DNA from: Candidatus Gastranaerophilales bacterium
GTDB lineage: Bacteria; Cyanobacteriota; Vampirovibrionia; Gastranaerophilales; Gastranaerophilaceae
Direction: 5' to 3'
Assembly (NCBI GenBank): GCA_944324315.1
Contig: CALUVW010000019.1
Span: forward strand, 1 to 34,495
Length of the DNA: 34,495 nt
Shown: positions 17,120 to 24,747 of the stretch, piece by piece
Layout: each line of letters opens with the position of its first letter
Numbering within the stretch: position 1 is the first letter of the stretch
Translations under genes and position numbers: made by a program
Notes under the pieces: generated by a model
The model's database searches: none
What the model was told of the DNA's origin: nothing
What the model saw: only the letters and a program-made list of their open reading frames with translations

Positions 17120-17163
17120 GATTGTATAAATATAGAAAAGGATAATGTGTAAAGTATACAATC
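17120..17163 (-). promoter_or_regulatory. Inverted repeat flanking the probable hyd promoter
   Basis: GATTGTATA (17120-17128) and its exact complement TATACAATC (17155-17163) are separated by 26 bp. On the minus strand the interval contains TTTACA followed 18 bp later by TTATAC, a plausible -35/-10 pair. The repeat is placed like an operator pair for the hydrogenase operon; the regulator is unknown. Confidence 0.5.
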
Positions 17164-17201
17164 TTAACAGAATTATGACACAAGGAGCTTTTAAAATCAA
17201 G

Positions 17202-17705
17202 TTATTTCCTGTTGCGTGCGGTTACTTCTTTGGTTAATTCTTCAATATTTCTGTACAAATTGCGGAGGAAACTATCTTCTGTAGTGCTTCGTGCAGATCT
17301 GCCGATTTCAAGGCCATCCTGCGGTATCGGCATTAATACTTGTTTCTCTGCAACTTTCGGATAGCTCATATCCGTTCTTGCCGATACAATTTTTGACTTG
17401 GATTTACCGTTTACGAGATTTGTAACAATTACATGAAGCTTATCGACAAGGCTTTCCTTTAATTGAGGATTAACATATATCGTATCTTCAAATACTTTTT
17501 GGCCATCATAAATATCAATTGAAACACCTTTTTCTTTTGCAAAATTCGCAAGTATTTTCCTTGCATCATACATTTGAGCAAATGAATCGCCGTATGTGTC
17601 AACATCATGAATTTTTATGTATTTGTCAATTAATGCATCTTGTTTATTTATTTTTCTTTGAGCTACGTTTGATTGAATTTTATTAAAAATTTTTGAAATT
17701 TTCAT
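17202..17705 (-). CDS. Unknown 167-residue protein with KIQSNxAQ N-terminal tag
   Basis: There is no recognised domain. The protein is charged and mixed alpha/beta in appearance, without signal peptide or TM helix. Residues 9-16 read KIQSNVAQ, the same octapeptide pattern (KIQSNSAQ) and the same residue positions as in the 917-residue GT5-like protein; the underlying DNA is also similar. The RBS is AAGGAGAT. It lies 73 bp downstream of nth and may be part of the same transcription unit. The body (FEDTIYVNPQLKESLVDKLH) suggests a small globular fold. No function is assigned. Confidence 0.75.
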   Translation of the reverse strand: MKISKIFNKIQSNVAQRKINKQDALIDKYIKIHDVDTYGDSFAQMYDARKILANFAKEKGVSIDIYDGQKVFEDTIYVNPQLKESLVDKLHVIVTNLVNGKSKSKIVSARTDMSYPKVAEKQVLMPIPQDGLEIGRSARSTTEDSFLRNLYRNIEELTKEVTARNRK

Positions 17706-17778
17706 ATTATTTATCTCCTTTGTGCCTGTATAAATACTGTGAATAAATAAAGTTGCTATTATGTGAACAAATATTAAT

Positions 17779-18423
17779 TTAGATTAATTTTTTGCAGTAA
17801 TCTTTTATAGGACATTCATCACATTTTGGTTTTATAGGTTTGCAAATATTTTGTCCGTGAGTTACTAGTAGCGTATTTATATCAAGCCAGTATTTTTTCG
17901 GTAATTTTTCTCTCAGGGCAAATTCGGTTTCTTCCGGATTCTTGGTTTTTACATAACCTAAGCGGTTGCAAATTCTATGGACATGGACATCCACACATAT
18001 TGCCGGAATATTAAATCCTTTTGCAAGGACGAGGTTAGCTGTTTTTCTGCCGACACCGTTAAATTTTATTAATTCTTCTATCGTATCCGGGACTTTATTA
18101 TTAAGCTGTTCAACAATTATTTTTGATAGTTCAATAATCTGGCGTGCTTTGTTCTGATAAAATCCAACCGGATAAATTGCTTTTGACAATCTGTCAACAT
18201 TACAATATGCAAAGTCTTTTGGTTCTCTCCCGATTTCAAGCATTCTTAGTGTCGCGGGATATGTTGTCAAATCATTTGTTCTTAAACTCAAAATGCAGGC
18301 AATAAGTACCAGATAAGGATCTTTAAATTCTTCCATAAGCTGTACAAATTCACGGCGCGGCTGTTTGGCCTTTACTAAGGCTTCGACTATTTTGTCAATA
18401 TTTATATCAGTTTTTTGACTCAT
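17779..18423 (-). CDS. nth: Endonuclease III (DNA glycosylase/AP lyase)
   Basis: The protein is 214 residues, the expected length. The helix-hairpin-helix FNGVGRKTANLVLAKGF includes the catalytic lysine of bifunctional glycosylases, and VDVHVHRICNRLG carries the catalytic Asp (VDTHVxR in E. coli). The C-terminus has the C-x6-C-x2-C-x5-C [4Fe-4S] site (CKPIKPKCDECPIKDYC). It removes oxidised pyrimidines in base excision repair. The E. coli SAQATD motif is replaced by SLRTND, as in many deep-branching Nth, so damage preference may differ. The ATG lies inside the 3' end of lpxK (17-bp overlap), with AAGGA upstream. Confidence 0.93.
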   Translation of the reverse strand: MSQKTDINIDKIVEALVKAKQPRREFVQLMEEFKDPYLVLIACILSLRTNDLTTYPATLRMLEIGREPKDFAYCNVDRLSKAIYPVGFYQNKARQIIELSKIIVEQLNNKVPDTIEELIKFNGVGRKTANLVLAKGFNIPAICVDVHVHRICNRLGYVKTKNPEETEFALREKLPKKYWLDINTLLVTHGQNICKPIKPKCDECPIKDYCKKLI

Positions 18424-19441
18424 TTAAAATTCCTTCAACATCAATATTGGTTTTTAATTTTAGTGCATAAATATCTGAACGGTTAAAGTTTAGCATTTTT
18501 ACCGCATCTTTTTCGGTTGTTATAATTATGCCTTTGGGGAGTTCTTCTTCTGTATAAATGTGATGATCATCAAATACAATTTTTTCTTTTATATTATAAT
18601 TTTTAAGGAAATTGAAAAATTGTTCCGGTTGACCAATAGCGCAAAGTGCAGTTATTTCAACGTCTGCCGGTAAATGTTGGTGAGTTTTTATGTTGTACAC
18701 ATAATCAGGTTCTGTATAGCAGACCTGCGTTGAAACTTTCATTTTTTTTGACATTATTTTAACCAGTTTTGCAGCCCTTGTGTGGTCAATATTTTTGCTT
18801 ACAACAACCAGTCTGTTGATTCTTTTAAAAGCTTCCATACCTTCTCGTAGTGGCCCTGCCGGAAGAAGTTTTTCGTTGCCGAAACCTTTGTCGCTGTCCA
18901 TTAAAACAATATCTAAATCGCGATGCAGTTTTCTATGCTGAAATCCGTCATCGAGTATAATTTTTGTAACCCCGAATTTTTCAAGAGCATATTTTGCAGC
19001 TTTATATCTGTTTTTTGAAGTTATAACAATTGCACCTTTAGTATTTTCTGCAAGCCAAAAAGGTTCGTCCCCCGCAAGTATTGCATTATAGAAAATATTT
19101 TTACCGTCAGATATTACGTTAATATTTTTATTGGAAAGTTTTCCGCCATAGCCTCTTGAAATTATTGCCGTTATTTCTCCTTTCGAGATAAAATATTTTG
19201 CAATCTCAGATACTACAGGAGTTTTACCGACACCGCCGGTTGTAATATTTCCGACAGAAATTACAAAAGCATCAACTTTTTGGGGCTGCAGAATATTTTT
19301 ATCATAAAGCAGGTTCTTTAATCCGCTTCCAATTCCATAAAATAGTGATGCAAATTCCAGCAGTTTTACAATAAAACCTTTTGAATCTTTATTATAGTGA
19401 ATTTTTGTAATTTCAGTTTTTATATTCAAATTACCCCTCAT
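18407..19441 (-). CDS. lpxK: Tetraacyldisaccharide 4'-kinase (lipid A biosynthesis)
   Basis: LpxK phosphorylates the 4' position of the lipid A disaccharide at the inner membrane, so this cell makes lipid A. The P-loop region SVGNITTGGVGKTP, SRGYGGK, DEPFWLAE and LDDGFQHRKLHRDLDIVLMD (family signature DDGfQh) are all present. An amphipathic N-terminal helix (FIVKLLEFASLFYGIGSGL) fits membrane association. The start is uncertain: an ATG at 19441 is used here, a TTG at 19429 has GAGGGG upstream, and the frame runs to a TTG at 19468. All candidate N-termini overlap a GC-richer repeat at 19433-19478, so the native start may have been disturbed. The mlaD-like gene is immediately upstream. Confidence 0.93.
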   Translation of the reverse strand: MRGNLNIKTEITKIHYNKDSKGFIVKLLEFASLFYGIGSGLKNLLYDKNILQPQKVDAFVISVGNITTGGVGKTPVVSEIAKYFISKGEITAIISRGYGGKLSNKNINVISDGKNIFYNAILAGDEPFWLAENTKGAIVITSKNRYKAAKYALEKFGVTKIILDDGFQHRKLHRDLDIVLMDSDKGFGNEKLLPAGPLREGMEAFKRINRLVVVSKNIDHTRAAKLVKIMSKKMKVSTQVCYTEPDYVYNIKTHQHLPADVEITALCAIGQPEQFFNFLKNYNIKEKIVFDDHHIYTEEELPKGIIITTEKDAVKMLNFNRSDIYALKLKTNIDVEGILNESKN

Positions 19442-19478
19442 CCGCCTTTTAGGCACCTTCTCCCACAAGGGGCGAAGG
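19433..19478. repeat. Short GC-richer stem-loop repeat at the lpxK 5' end
   Basis: CCCCT (19434-19438) pairs with AGGGG (19468-19472), and GCCT/AGGC (19444-19447/19451-19454) forms an inner stem. Its base composition differs from the surrounding AT-rich DNA. It resembles the widespread 'CCCCTCATCCGCC...CTTCTCCCACAAGGGG' type of dispersed bacterial repeat, by memory only. Confidence 0.55.
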
Positions 19479-19489
19479 ATAAAGAATTT

Positions 19490-20851
19490 TTAGAACATCA
19501 ATCTCCAGAGTAAAAATCTCTTATTTAATTTTTCAGAGAATTTTCTGAGGTTGCAGGTTGTAACTCTTGTATTTTCGACAATTGACTGCAATTCGGATTT
19601 ATTTTCAGGTGTCAATTTATTAACTGTTTCAAGAGTTGTTGAAATATCAACCATTGCTGTATTTACATTTGCAACCGCTCTGTTGATGTCTTTTTTCAAC
19701 TGGTCATCTTTTGTCAGAGAATTTACATATCCGCTGATTTCATTAACATTGTGAGTTATGGCACGTAAATCTTCAGCCATTTTTTGAGCCTCTTCTTCGT
19801 TTCCTATAATCTTGTTAAGATTTTGTGCAAGTTTGTCTACGGAATTTGCAGTGGACATCATTGTAGTTTTAAATTGAGGATCTCCAATAATATTATTTAT
19901 ATTATAAGAAAGCATATTGAAATCAGTTGTAGCTTTGTCCATCATTATCATTAGTTGTCTCAAGTCGCTGCTTGAATCGTCAATGAGATTGTTAAGTTTA
20001 GTCATAGTTACACTTGTCTGACTCGTTAGAGAATTGATATTTTGTACGGACATTTTAAGTTCAGCAATGACCTGATCAGACAACAAATCATTAATTTTTT
20101 TGTTTGTTTCGGTTAGAGATTCTGCTGCCCTGTATTGCCAATCCATAAAGTCTGCAATTCTCATAGGTTCTATTATTGTGTAAGGACTGGTTTGCTGAGG
20201 GTAAGGAAGTGTAATATCATCGAGAGTTGATATAAGGAGTTTATTTTGACCTTTATCTTTTACAACTTTACCTTTTAAAAATTCTGGCAGAATAAGTCCC
20301 GGTAAATTTACAACATAATCAATTTTGTAAGCATAATTTGTTTTAATTCTGTCTTTTACATTATATGGAACGACATCTTTTGAAACAACTTCTATATTTT
20401 TAATTTTACCGACATCATAAAATTTTTCGTCCAGTTTCATCTGAACATCATCATCTTTATACAGAATATCTTTATTTATCATCGGAATATAGACGGTTCT
20501 TGTTTTAGGCGGAGTAATTTCCAAAAATAATTCTCCGATAAGCCCTGATTGTTGAATAGAAAAGAATGATGCTTTAGGAATTTCAACAGAAGGATCTGTT
20601 ATTACAAACTTAACTTTAACATAGCTGTTTTCACCATCAATAACAGGTGTAATTTCTTCAACCTGCCCGACACGAAGCCCCATCATTTGTACTCCGGCTC
20701 CTGGGCGCATGCCGTTTACGTCTTTAAATTTTATTTCTACTCTGTCTGCCGAGGAGAATGTTCGCCCCTTAACTTTAAAGACAACTCCGATTAAAAGCAC
20801 TAATGCGATTAATGTTAAAAGCCCTACTTTAAATGATGATGAAAATTTCAT
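19490..20851 (-). CDS. MlaD/MCE-domain lipid-transport protein
   Basis: The protein is 453 residues. One N-terminal TM helix (VGLLTLIALVLLIGVVF, about 9-25) is followed by an MCE domain (about 38-120: RVEIKFKDVNGMRPGAGVQM, then GLRVGQVEEI, ending near GLIGELFLEITP). A long helical C-terminal region (about 240-440) consists of Asn/Ser/Thr-rich heptad-like sequence, as in MCE proteins that form tunnels for phospholipids across the periplasm. The partner ABC permease and ATPase (MlaEF) are not in the window. It is probably transcribed with lpxK and nth. This supports an asymmetric, lipid A-containing outer membrane. Confidence 0.9.
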   Translation of the reverse strand: MKFSSSFKVGLLTLIALVLLIGVVFKVKGRTFSSADRVEIKFKDVNGMRPGAGVQMMGLRVGQVEEITPVIDGENSYVKVKFVITDPSVEIPKASFFSIQQSGLIGELFLEITPPKTRTVYIPMINKDILYKDDDVQMKLDEKFYDVGKIKNIEVVSKDVVPYNVKDRIKTNYAYKIDYVVNLPGLILPEFLKGKVVKDKGQNKLLISTLDDITLPYPQQTSPYTIIEPMRIADFMDWQYRAAESLTETNKKINDLLSDQVIAELKMSVQNINSLTSQTSVTMTKLNNLIDDSSSDLRQLMIMMDKATTDFNMLSYNINNIIGDPQFKTTMMSTANSVDKLAQNLNKIIGNEEEAQKMAEDLRAITHNVNEISGYVNSLTKDDQLKKDINRAVANVNTAMVDISTTLETVNKLTPENKSELQSIVENTRVTTCNLRKFSEKLNKRFLLWRLMF

Positions 20852-20978
20852 TTGCTGCCTTTCCTAATTTTATATTTATTGTAGCAAAAACAACAAATTA
20901 ATGCAAAATATCAGGAAATTGATGTATATAGAAGCATTGAAAAAGGTTTTATAGTATGAATTATAGATGTATCCTTGG

Positions 20979-21686
20979 TTATAGATAATTAGCAAGAATA
21001 TTTCTTACATAATTTTGAGTTTCTTTATAAGGTGGAACTCCGTCATATTTATCGACAGCTCCCGGTCCGGCGTTGTATGCAGCAAGTGCCAGAATAACAT
21101 TTCCGTTATATTTATTTAACATTGATTTGAGATATTTTACGCCGCCTTCAACATTTTGAACAATGTTGTAAGGATCTTGAACTCCTAAATTTTTGGCTGT
21201 TGACGGCATAAGCTGCATCAATCCCATTGCGCCTGCTTTGGATTTTGCTTTCGGATTAAATCCTGATTCCTGCTTAATGAGTGCCTGTACTAATTTTTCA
21301 TCTACTCCATGTTTCTCTGCAATTTGATTTACTACATTCAGTATTTGGGATTTTGTTGCATTTTGAGTATTAGACTGTATGGCGGCAGCTTCTTGAAGAG
21401 CACTTGTTAGATTAATTTGGGGTGAAGTGCTTATTATATCCGCATTGACCTGCTTTAAGCGTGGATCTAAAAGTAGGGTACCAAAATTTGATTTTGTAGT
21501 TGATTGTAAAACTTTTTCAAAAGAAGGGCTGTTTATATTTTTGTTATTCGGATAAATCGTATCAAGCGGATTGGGGGTATTCGCTGCAGTCAAATTATTT
21601 ACTTTGTTTGTTATTTGGGCATAACGCTGCATGGCTTGAGCTTGTCCGCCTGTATTTAATAAACCTTGAATAAATTCTGAGAACAT
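20979..21686 (-). CDS. SLT-type lytic transglycosylase
   Basis: The protein is 235 residues. The C-terminal half is a complete soluble lytic transglycosylase domain: VDEKLVQALIKQESGFNPKA with catalytic Glu140, SKAGAMGLMQLMPSTA (GLMQLMP signature), DPYNIVQNVEGGVKYL, and ALAAYNAGPGAV. It cleaves the glycan strand of peptidoglycan and forms 1,6-anhydromuramic ends. The N-terminal 110 residues are low-complexity, Asn/Gln/Thr-rich, without a clear Sec signal peptide. That suggests export by another route or assembly with a flagellar/pilus/secretion machine. It is separated from the mlaD-like gene by 127 bp. Confidence 0.92.
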   Translation of the reverse strand: MFSEFIQGLLNTGGQAQAMQRYAQITNKVNNLTAANTPNPLDTIYPNNKNINSPSFEKVLQSTTKSNFGTLLLDPRLKQVNADIISTSPQINLTSALQEAAAIQSNTQNATKSQILNVVNQIAEKHGVDEKLVQALIKQESGFNPKAKSKAGAMGLMQLMPSTAKNLGVQDPYNIVQNVEGGVKYLKSMLNKYNGNVILALAAYNAGPGAVDKYDGVPPYKETQNYVRNILANYL

Positions 21687-21803
21687 CTTTTCTACCCTTT
21701 AGATAAAACCTTCCTCCGATTTTATTTTACATATAATCGGATTTTTTCGTATCCTCTATTTGAATTAATGATTTTTATAAATTTGTCAAATCCAGGATTT
21801 AAT

Positions 21804-22589
21804 TTAGGAAACTTTAGAATATATGTTATTATTCACATAATTTACAAGTGCTTTAAATACAAACGGATGTAATTTCCCTTCTTTTACGTCCTGATATATT
21901 ATAGTAAGCGCCTGAGTTTTATCTATCGGTTTTTTGTAAACTCTTTCTTCTGTAAGGGCTGAATATTTATCAGCTGCAGTAAGTATTTGCAGATTTATAT
22001 CTGCTTTAAAGTCATTACTAACCCAGGGGTATCCGCTTTTTTGAGCATTTTGATGGTGATTGCGGACTAAATTTAAAGTAATTTTATCAAGGTTTGTTTT
22101 TTTTAGCATTTCATAACCTAGTTCCGAATGTTTGTGCATAATGCGGGTTTCAGTTTCATTAAGTTTCCCGTTTTTGTTGAGGATTTCTTTAGGTATTAAA
22201 ACTTTGCCTATGTCATGTAAATAGGCAGCTTGATCAATGGCTTTTGTATCAACTTTATATCTTAATGAAAACGGTAAATTGTCAGTTATGCCTTTTGCAA
22301 TTTGTTGAGTATCTTTAGAGTGTCCGTTCAGCAATTTGTCTAATTCTTCAAGATTTAACTTTAGTTCAGGGTTGAAATCTCTGGTTATTTTTTTTATTTC
22401 AGGATTATCAAGAAGCATTTTGTTAATTGCAGCTTCTGTCGTAAAGTTTTTGACGGAAGTTTTTTCAAATGTATCTCCGTTTGAAGATGTCCCGAAATAT
22501 AGAGGTAAATTGTTCCGGTTTACGTAAATATTAGGTTGTATTGCGCCCACACTAAGCGTTTTTTGAATTTCCAATCCCATTATTTCCAC
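21804..22589 (-). CDS. HD-GYP-like phosphodiesterase domain protein
   Basis: The protein is 261 residues. The HD-GYP core spans about 115-255: AAYLHDIGKVLIPKEIL with the HD pair, MHKHSELGYEML, RNHHQNAQKSGYPW (variant of HHE-x-x-D-G-x-GYP), and LTAADKYSALTEERVY (conserved Asp). Canonical family members hydrolyse cyclic di-GMP. Here the Glu after the HH pair is Gln and the DG is KS, so activity or specificity may be altered. There is no sensor domain, only a roughly 70-residue N-terminus with NLPLYFGTSSNGDTFEKTS, a tag-like segment. It is transcribed away from the ketopantoate reductase-like gene. Confidence 0.85.
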   Translation of the reverse strand: MEIMGLEIQKTLSVGAIQPNIYVNRNNLPLYFGTSSNGDTFEKTSVKNFTTEAAINKMLLDNPEIKKITRDFNPELKLNLEELDKLLNGHSKDTQQIAKGITDNLPFSLRYKVDTKAIDQAAYLHDIGKVLIPKEILNKNGKLNETETRIMHKHSELGYEMLKKTNLDKITLNLVRNHHQNAQKSGYPWVSNDFKADINLQILTAADKYSALTEERVYKKPIDKTQALTIIYQDVKEGKLHPFVFKALVNYVNNNIYSKVS

Positions 22590-22736
22590 TACTAAAACTA
22601 CACTACTTATATATAAAGTATTTTTATTTTTGAAAATTGCAGAAAATATTGCCTATGTGTCTAATTTTTAACATATTTACATTAAATATATATTAAGAAA
22701 TAAAAAAGATATTTGTACACGTGATAAAATAAAATT

Positions 22737-23681
22737 ATGAAAGATATAAGTAAAGTTTTAATTTGTGGTATAGGAGCAATCGGTAGTATTTATGCCGATA
22801 AAATCCAACGCTTTTCTCCTGATAATTTAAGGATTCTTGTAGACAGAGAGCGTTTAATAAAATATGAGAACAACCCGACTATTTTCAACGACAGGGTTCT
22901 TAATTTTAATTATGTTCTGCCTGATGAAACAAATTTTAAAGCTGATTTGATAATAATTGCAACAAAATTTGAAGGTTTGAATAATGCAATTGTAAATATC
23001 AAAAATTTTGTCGATGAAGATACTGTAATTCTTTCATTACTAAACGGAGTTACGAGTGAAAAACTGATAGCTGCCGTGTATGGCCGTGAAAAACTCCTTT
23101 ATTCATATTTTATAGGGCACAGTGCAGTGAGAGAAGGTCGAAATATCACTCATGATGATGTAAACACTATTGTTTACGGTTCTGAAAATTCCGCAGATTT
23201 TGAAAACGTTGAACGTGTAAAAGAGTATTTTGAAAGATCAGGAATAAATTATAAAATTCCTGATGACATTATACGCTCAATGTGGCTGAAATATATGCTG
23301 AATGTTTCAGCAAATCAAACAACAGCTGTTTTAAGGTTAACATTTGGTGAAATGTTGAGTAATACAAAATGTATGGATTTCGCAGTAAATATAATGAAAG
23401 AAGTTCAAGCTGTTGCAAAGGCAGAAGGTGTAAAAAATACCGAAACAATGATAGAGGATACTATAAGTCATCTTAATACAATGATTCCGGAGGGAAAGAC
23501 TTCTATGCTTCAAGATGTTGAAGCAGGAAGAAAAACAGAAGTTGATATGTTTGCGGGTACTATGATAAAATTAGGGCTTGAACATAATATCCCGACACCT
23601 TATAACAACATTTTGAAAGAAATGATTGATATAATTTATGAAAATCAGAGGCTAAATACTCAATCTGCAGTTTTGTTGTAA
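22737..23681 (+). CDS. Ketopantoate reductase (ApbA/PanE) family oxidoreductase
   Basis: The protein is 314 residues, the normal family length. The N-terminal Rossmann fold starts VLICGIGAIGSIYADKI (GxGxxG), then DLIIIATKF and SLLNGVTSEKLI with the family NG. The C-terminal helical domain contains MWLKYMLNVSANQTTAVLR (catalytic Lys/Asn region of PanE) and TSMLQDVEAGRKTEVDMFAGTMI (the S-M-x-x-D-x-x-x-x-x-x-E-x-D pattern). PanE reduces 2-dehydropantoate to pantoate with NADPH in pantothenate/CoA synthesis. Paralogues with other substrates are common, so panE itself is not certain. No Shine-Dalgarno is visible. It converges on a prepilin with a 5-bp gap. Confidence 0.88.
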   Translation: MKDISKVLICGIGAIGSIYADKIQRFSPDNLRILVDRERLIKYENNPTIFNDRVLNFNYVLPDETNFKADLIIIATKFEGLNNAIVNIKNFVDEDTVILSLLNGVTSEKLIAAVYGREKLLYSYFIGHSAVREGRNITHDDVNTIVYGSENSADFENVERVKEYFERSGINYKIPDDIIRSMWLKYMLNVSANQTTAVLRLTFGEMLSNTKCMDFAVNIMKEVQAVAKAEGVKNTETMIEDTISHLNTMIPEGKTSMLQDVEAGRKTEVDMFAGTMIKLGLEHNIPTPYNNILKEMIDIIYENQRLNTQSAVLL

Positions 23682-23686
23682 AATTT

Positions 23687-24600
23687 TTACAATCTAACCG
23701 GATAATCGTCTTTAATCTGCCATCCGTCAAACATGATAAGAAGAGCACAACTGTTAATGCTGTAATTTTCATTACTTTCGTCTTGCTTGCATCCTTTAAT
23801 CATTTTGTCTCTGTCGCCGTAAATATATCCTTCTGTATAATCACCATCTTCATTGTCATACATAGTAAATCCGGCCGGATAAAAATATCCCATGCGCATA
23901 CCGCCTTGCCTGCTTGTTTTATAGTCAAGAAAGAAATAAAAGAGATCTACTCCCTGTTTATTAGGCCCTTTAATTCCGTTTATATCGCAGGTAACATGTA
24001 TTTGTTTCCAGGGATTAAAGAAACATATTGTACCATCACTCATAGTAAGTTTTGTATAAGATGTTTCATCATTATAGTTAGCAAGCGGGTAGTCAAAATG
24101 TGCAGGAAATTCTGCCCCGTTTAAGTATGGAATAAGTGCAGACTGCATCCATTTTTCCATTTCTGTCTTGTCACCTCCACTGGGTGTTATAGCCTGAACA
24201 GACGGTTCCGTCCAAGTATCGTGAGCTATCGAAAGTGTAACTGCCTGATTCATGACAGTATAAAGTTTTTTCAATCTGGCTTCAATCTGAGATTTTCTGT
24301 AATTAGTCATGACCGTCGGAATAGTCATCGCTGCAACAACGCCAATAATGCCGAGAGTGATAAGAACTTCTGCAAGAGTAAAAGCTGGGCGCCGAATATT
24401 GCCAGAGGTGTCTACATGCATACCATCCTCCCTTATTCGGGAGGAGCGGGGTGGGTATTGAGCATCACCCATCCTCTTATCCTTCCCTGCCAGGGAAAGG
24501 ATGATATTACCCCGAGAATAATTTTTAAAATTCCTGAAAAGTGCGTCTATGTTTGACTTTTCGGGGGGGGGGCAGTCCTGAAAGCATCTTCTCTATTCAT
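23687..24600 (-). CDS. Type IV prepilin-like protein, out of frame with its start at a C10 tract (phase-OFF)
   Basis: From the ATG at 24600 (AAAGGAGTTTGAAA upstream), nine codons lead into a C10 tract at 24563-24572, and translation then stops at TAG within five codons. With 11 C (or 8) the frame runs through without a stop to 23687, giving about 304 residues. The body has NIRRPA then FTLAEVLITLGIIGVVAAMTIP, a prepilin N-terminal helix with Glu at +5, cleaved probably A|F. A C-terminal globular domain follows with Cys residues and an end (CALLIMFDGWQIKDDY) shared with the decayed prepilin at 6845. The ON form has an unusually long leader (about 75 residues), partly encoded by stem-loop repeat DNA at 24426-24502. 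An internal ATG at 24472 could give a shorter product without the tract. Confidence 0.85.
24426..24502. repeat. Two GC-richer stem-loops inside the prepilin leader region
   Basis: TCCTCCC/GGGAGGA (24426-24432/24439-24445) and the ATCCTTCCCT / AGGGAAAGGAT pair (24479-24488/24492-24502, one bulge) bracket a GC-richer segment. It looks like an inserted dispersed repeat that has become part of the prepilin reading frame. Confidence 0.55.
24563..24572. repeat. C10 switch tract in prepilin leader
   Basis: Ten G on plus (C10 in the coding strand), codon 10 onward of the prepilin. At this length the start is one base short of being in frame with the pilin body. Confidence 0.9.
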
Positions 24601-24631
24601 TTTCAAACTCCTTTTCTTCTTATCTAAATTC

Positions 24632-24660
24632 ATTATTTACTATTTTTCAGGATTTGTCAA
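24632..24660 (-). promoter_or_regulatory. Prepilin promoter, TTGACA-17-AATAAT
   Basis: On the minus strand, TTGACA (24655-24660) lies 17 bp before AATAAT (24632-24637), 31 bp upstream of the ATG at 24600. The identical arrangement occurs before the prepilin at 28461. Confidence 0.8.
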
Positions 24661-24747
24661 GAGTAATAATCGGGGAGTTATATCGAAGTTTACACTAAAA
24701 ATATCTAAAATCGTCTCTTAAAAATTATAAATAAAAATTTTTGCTAT

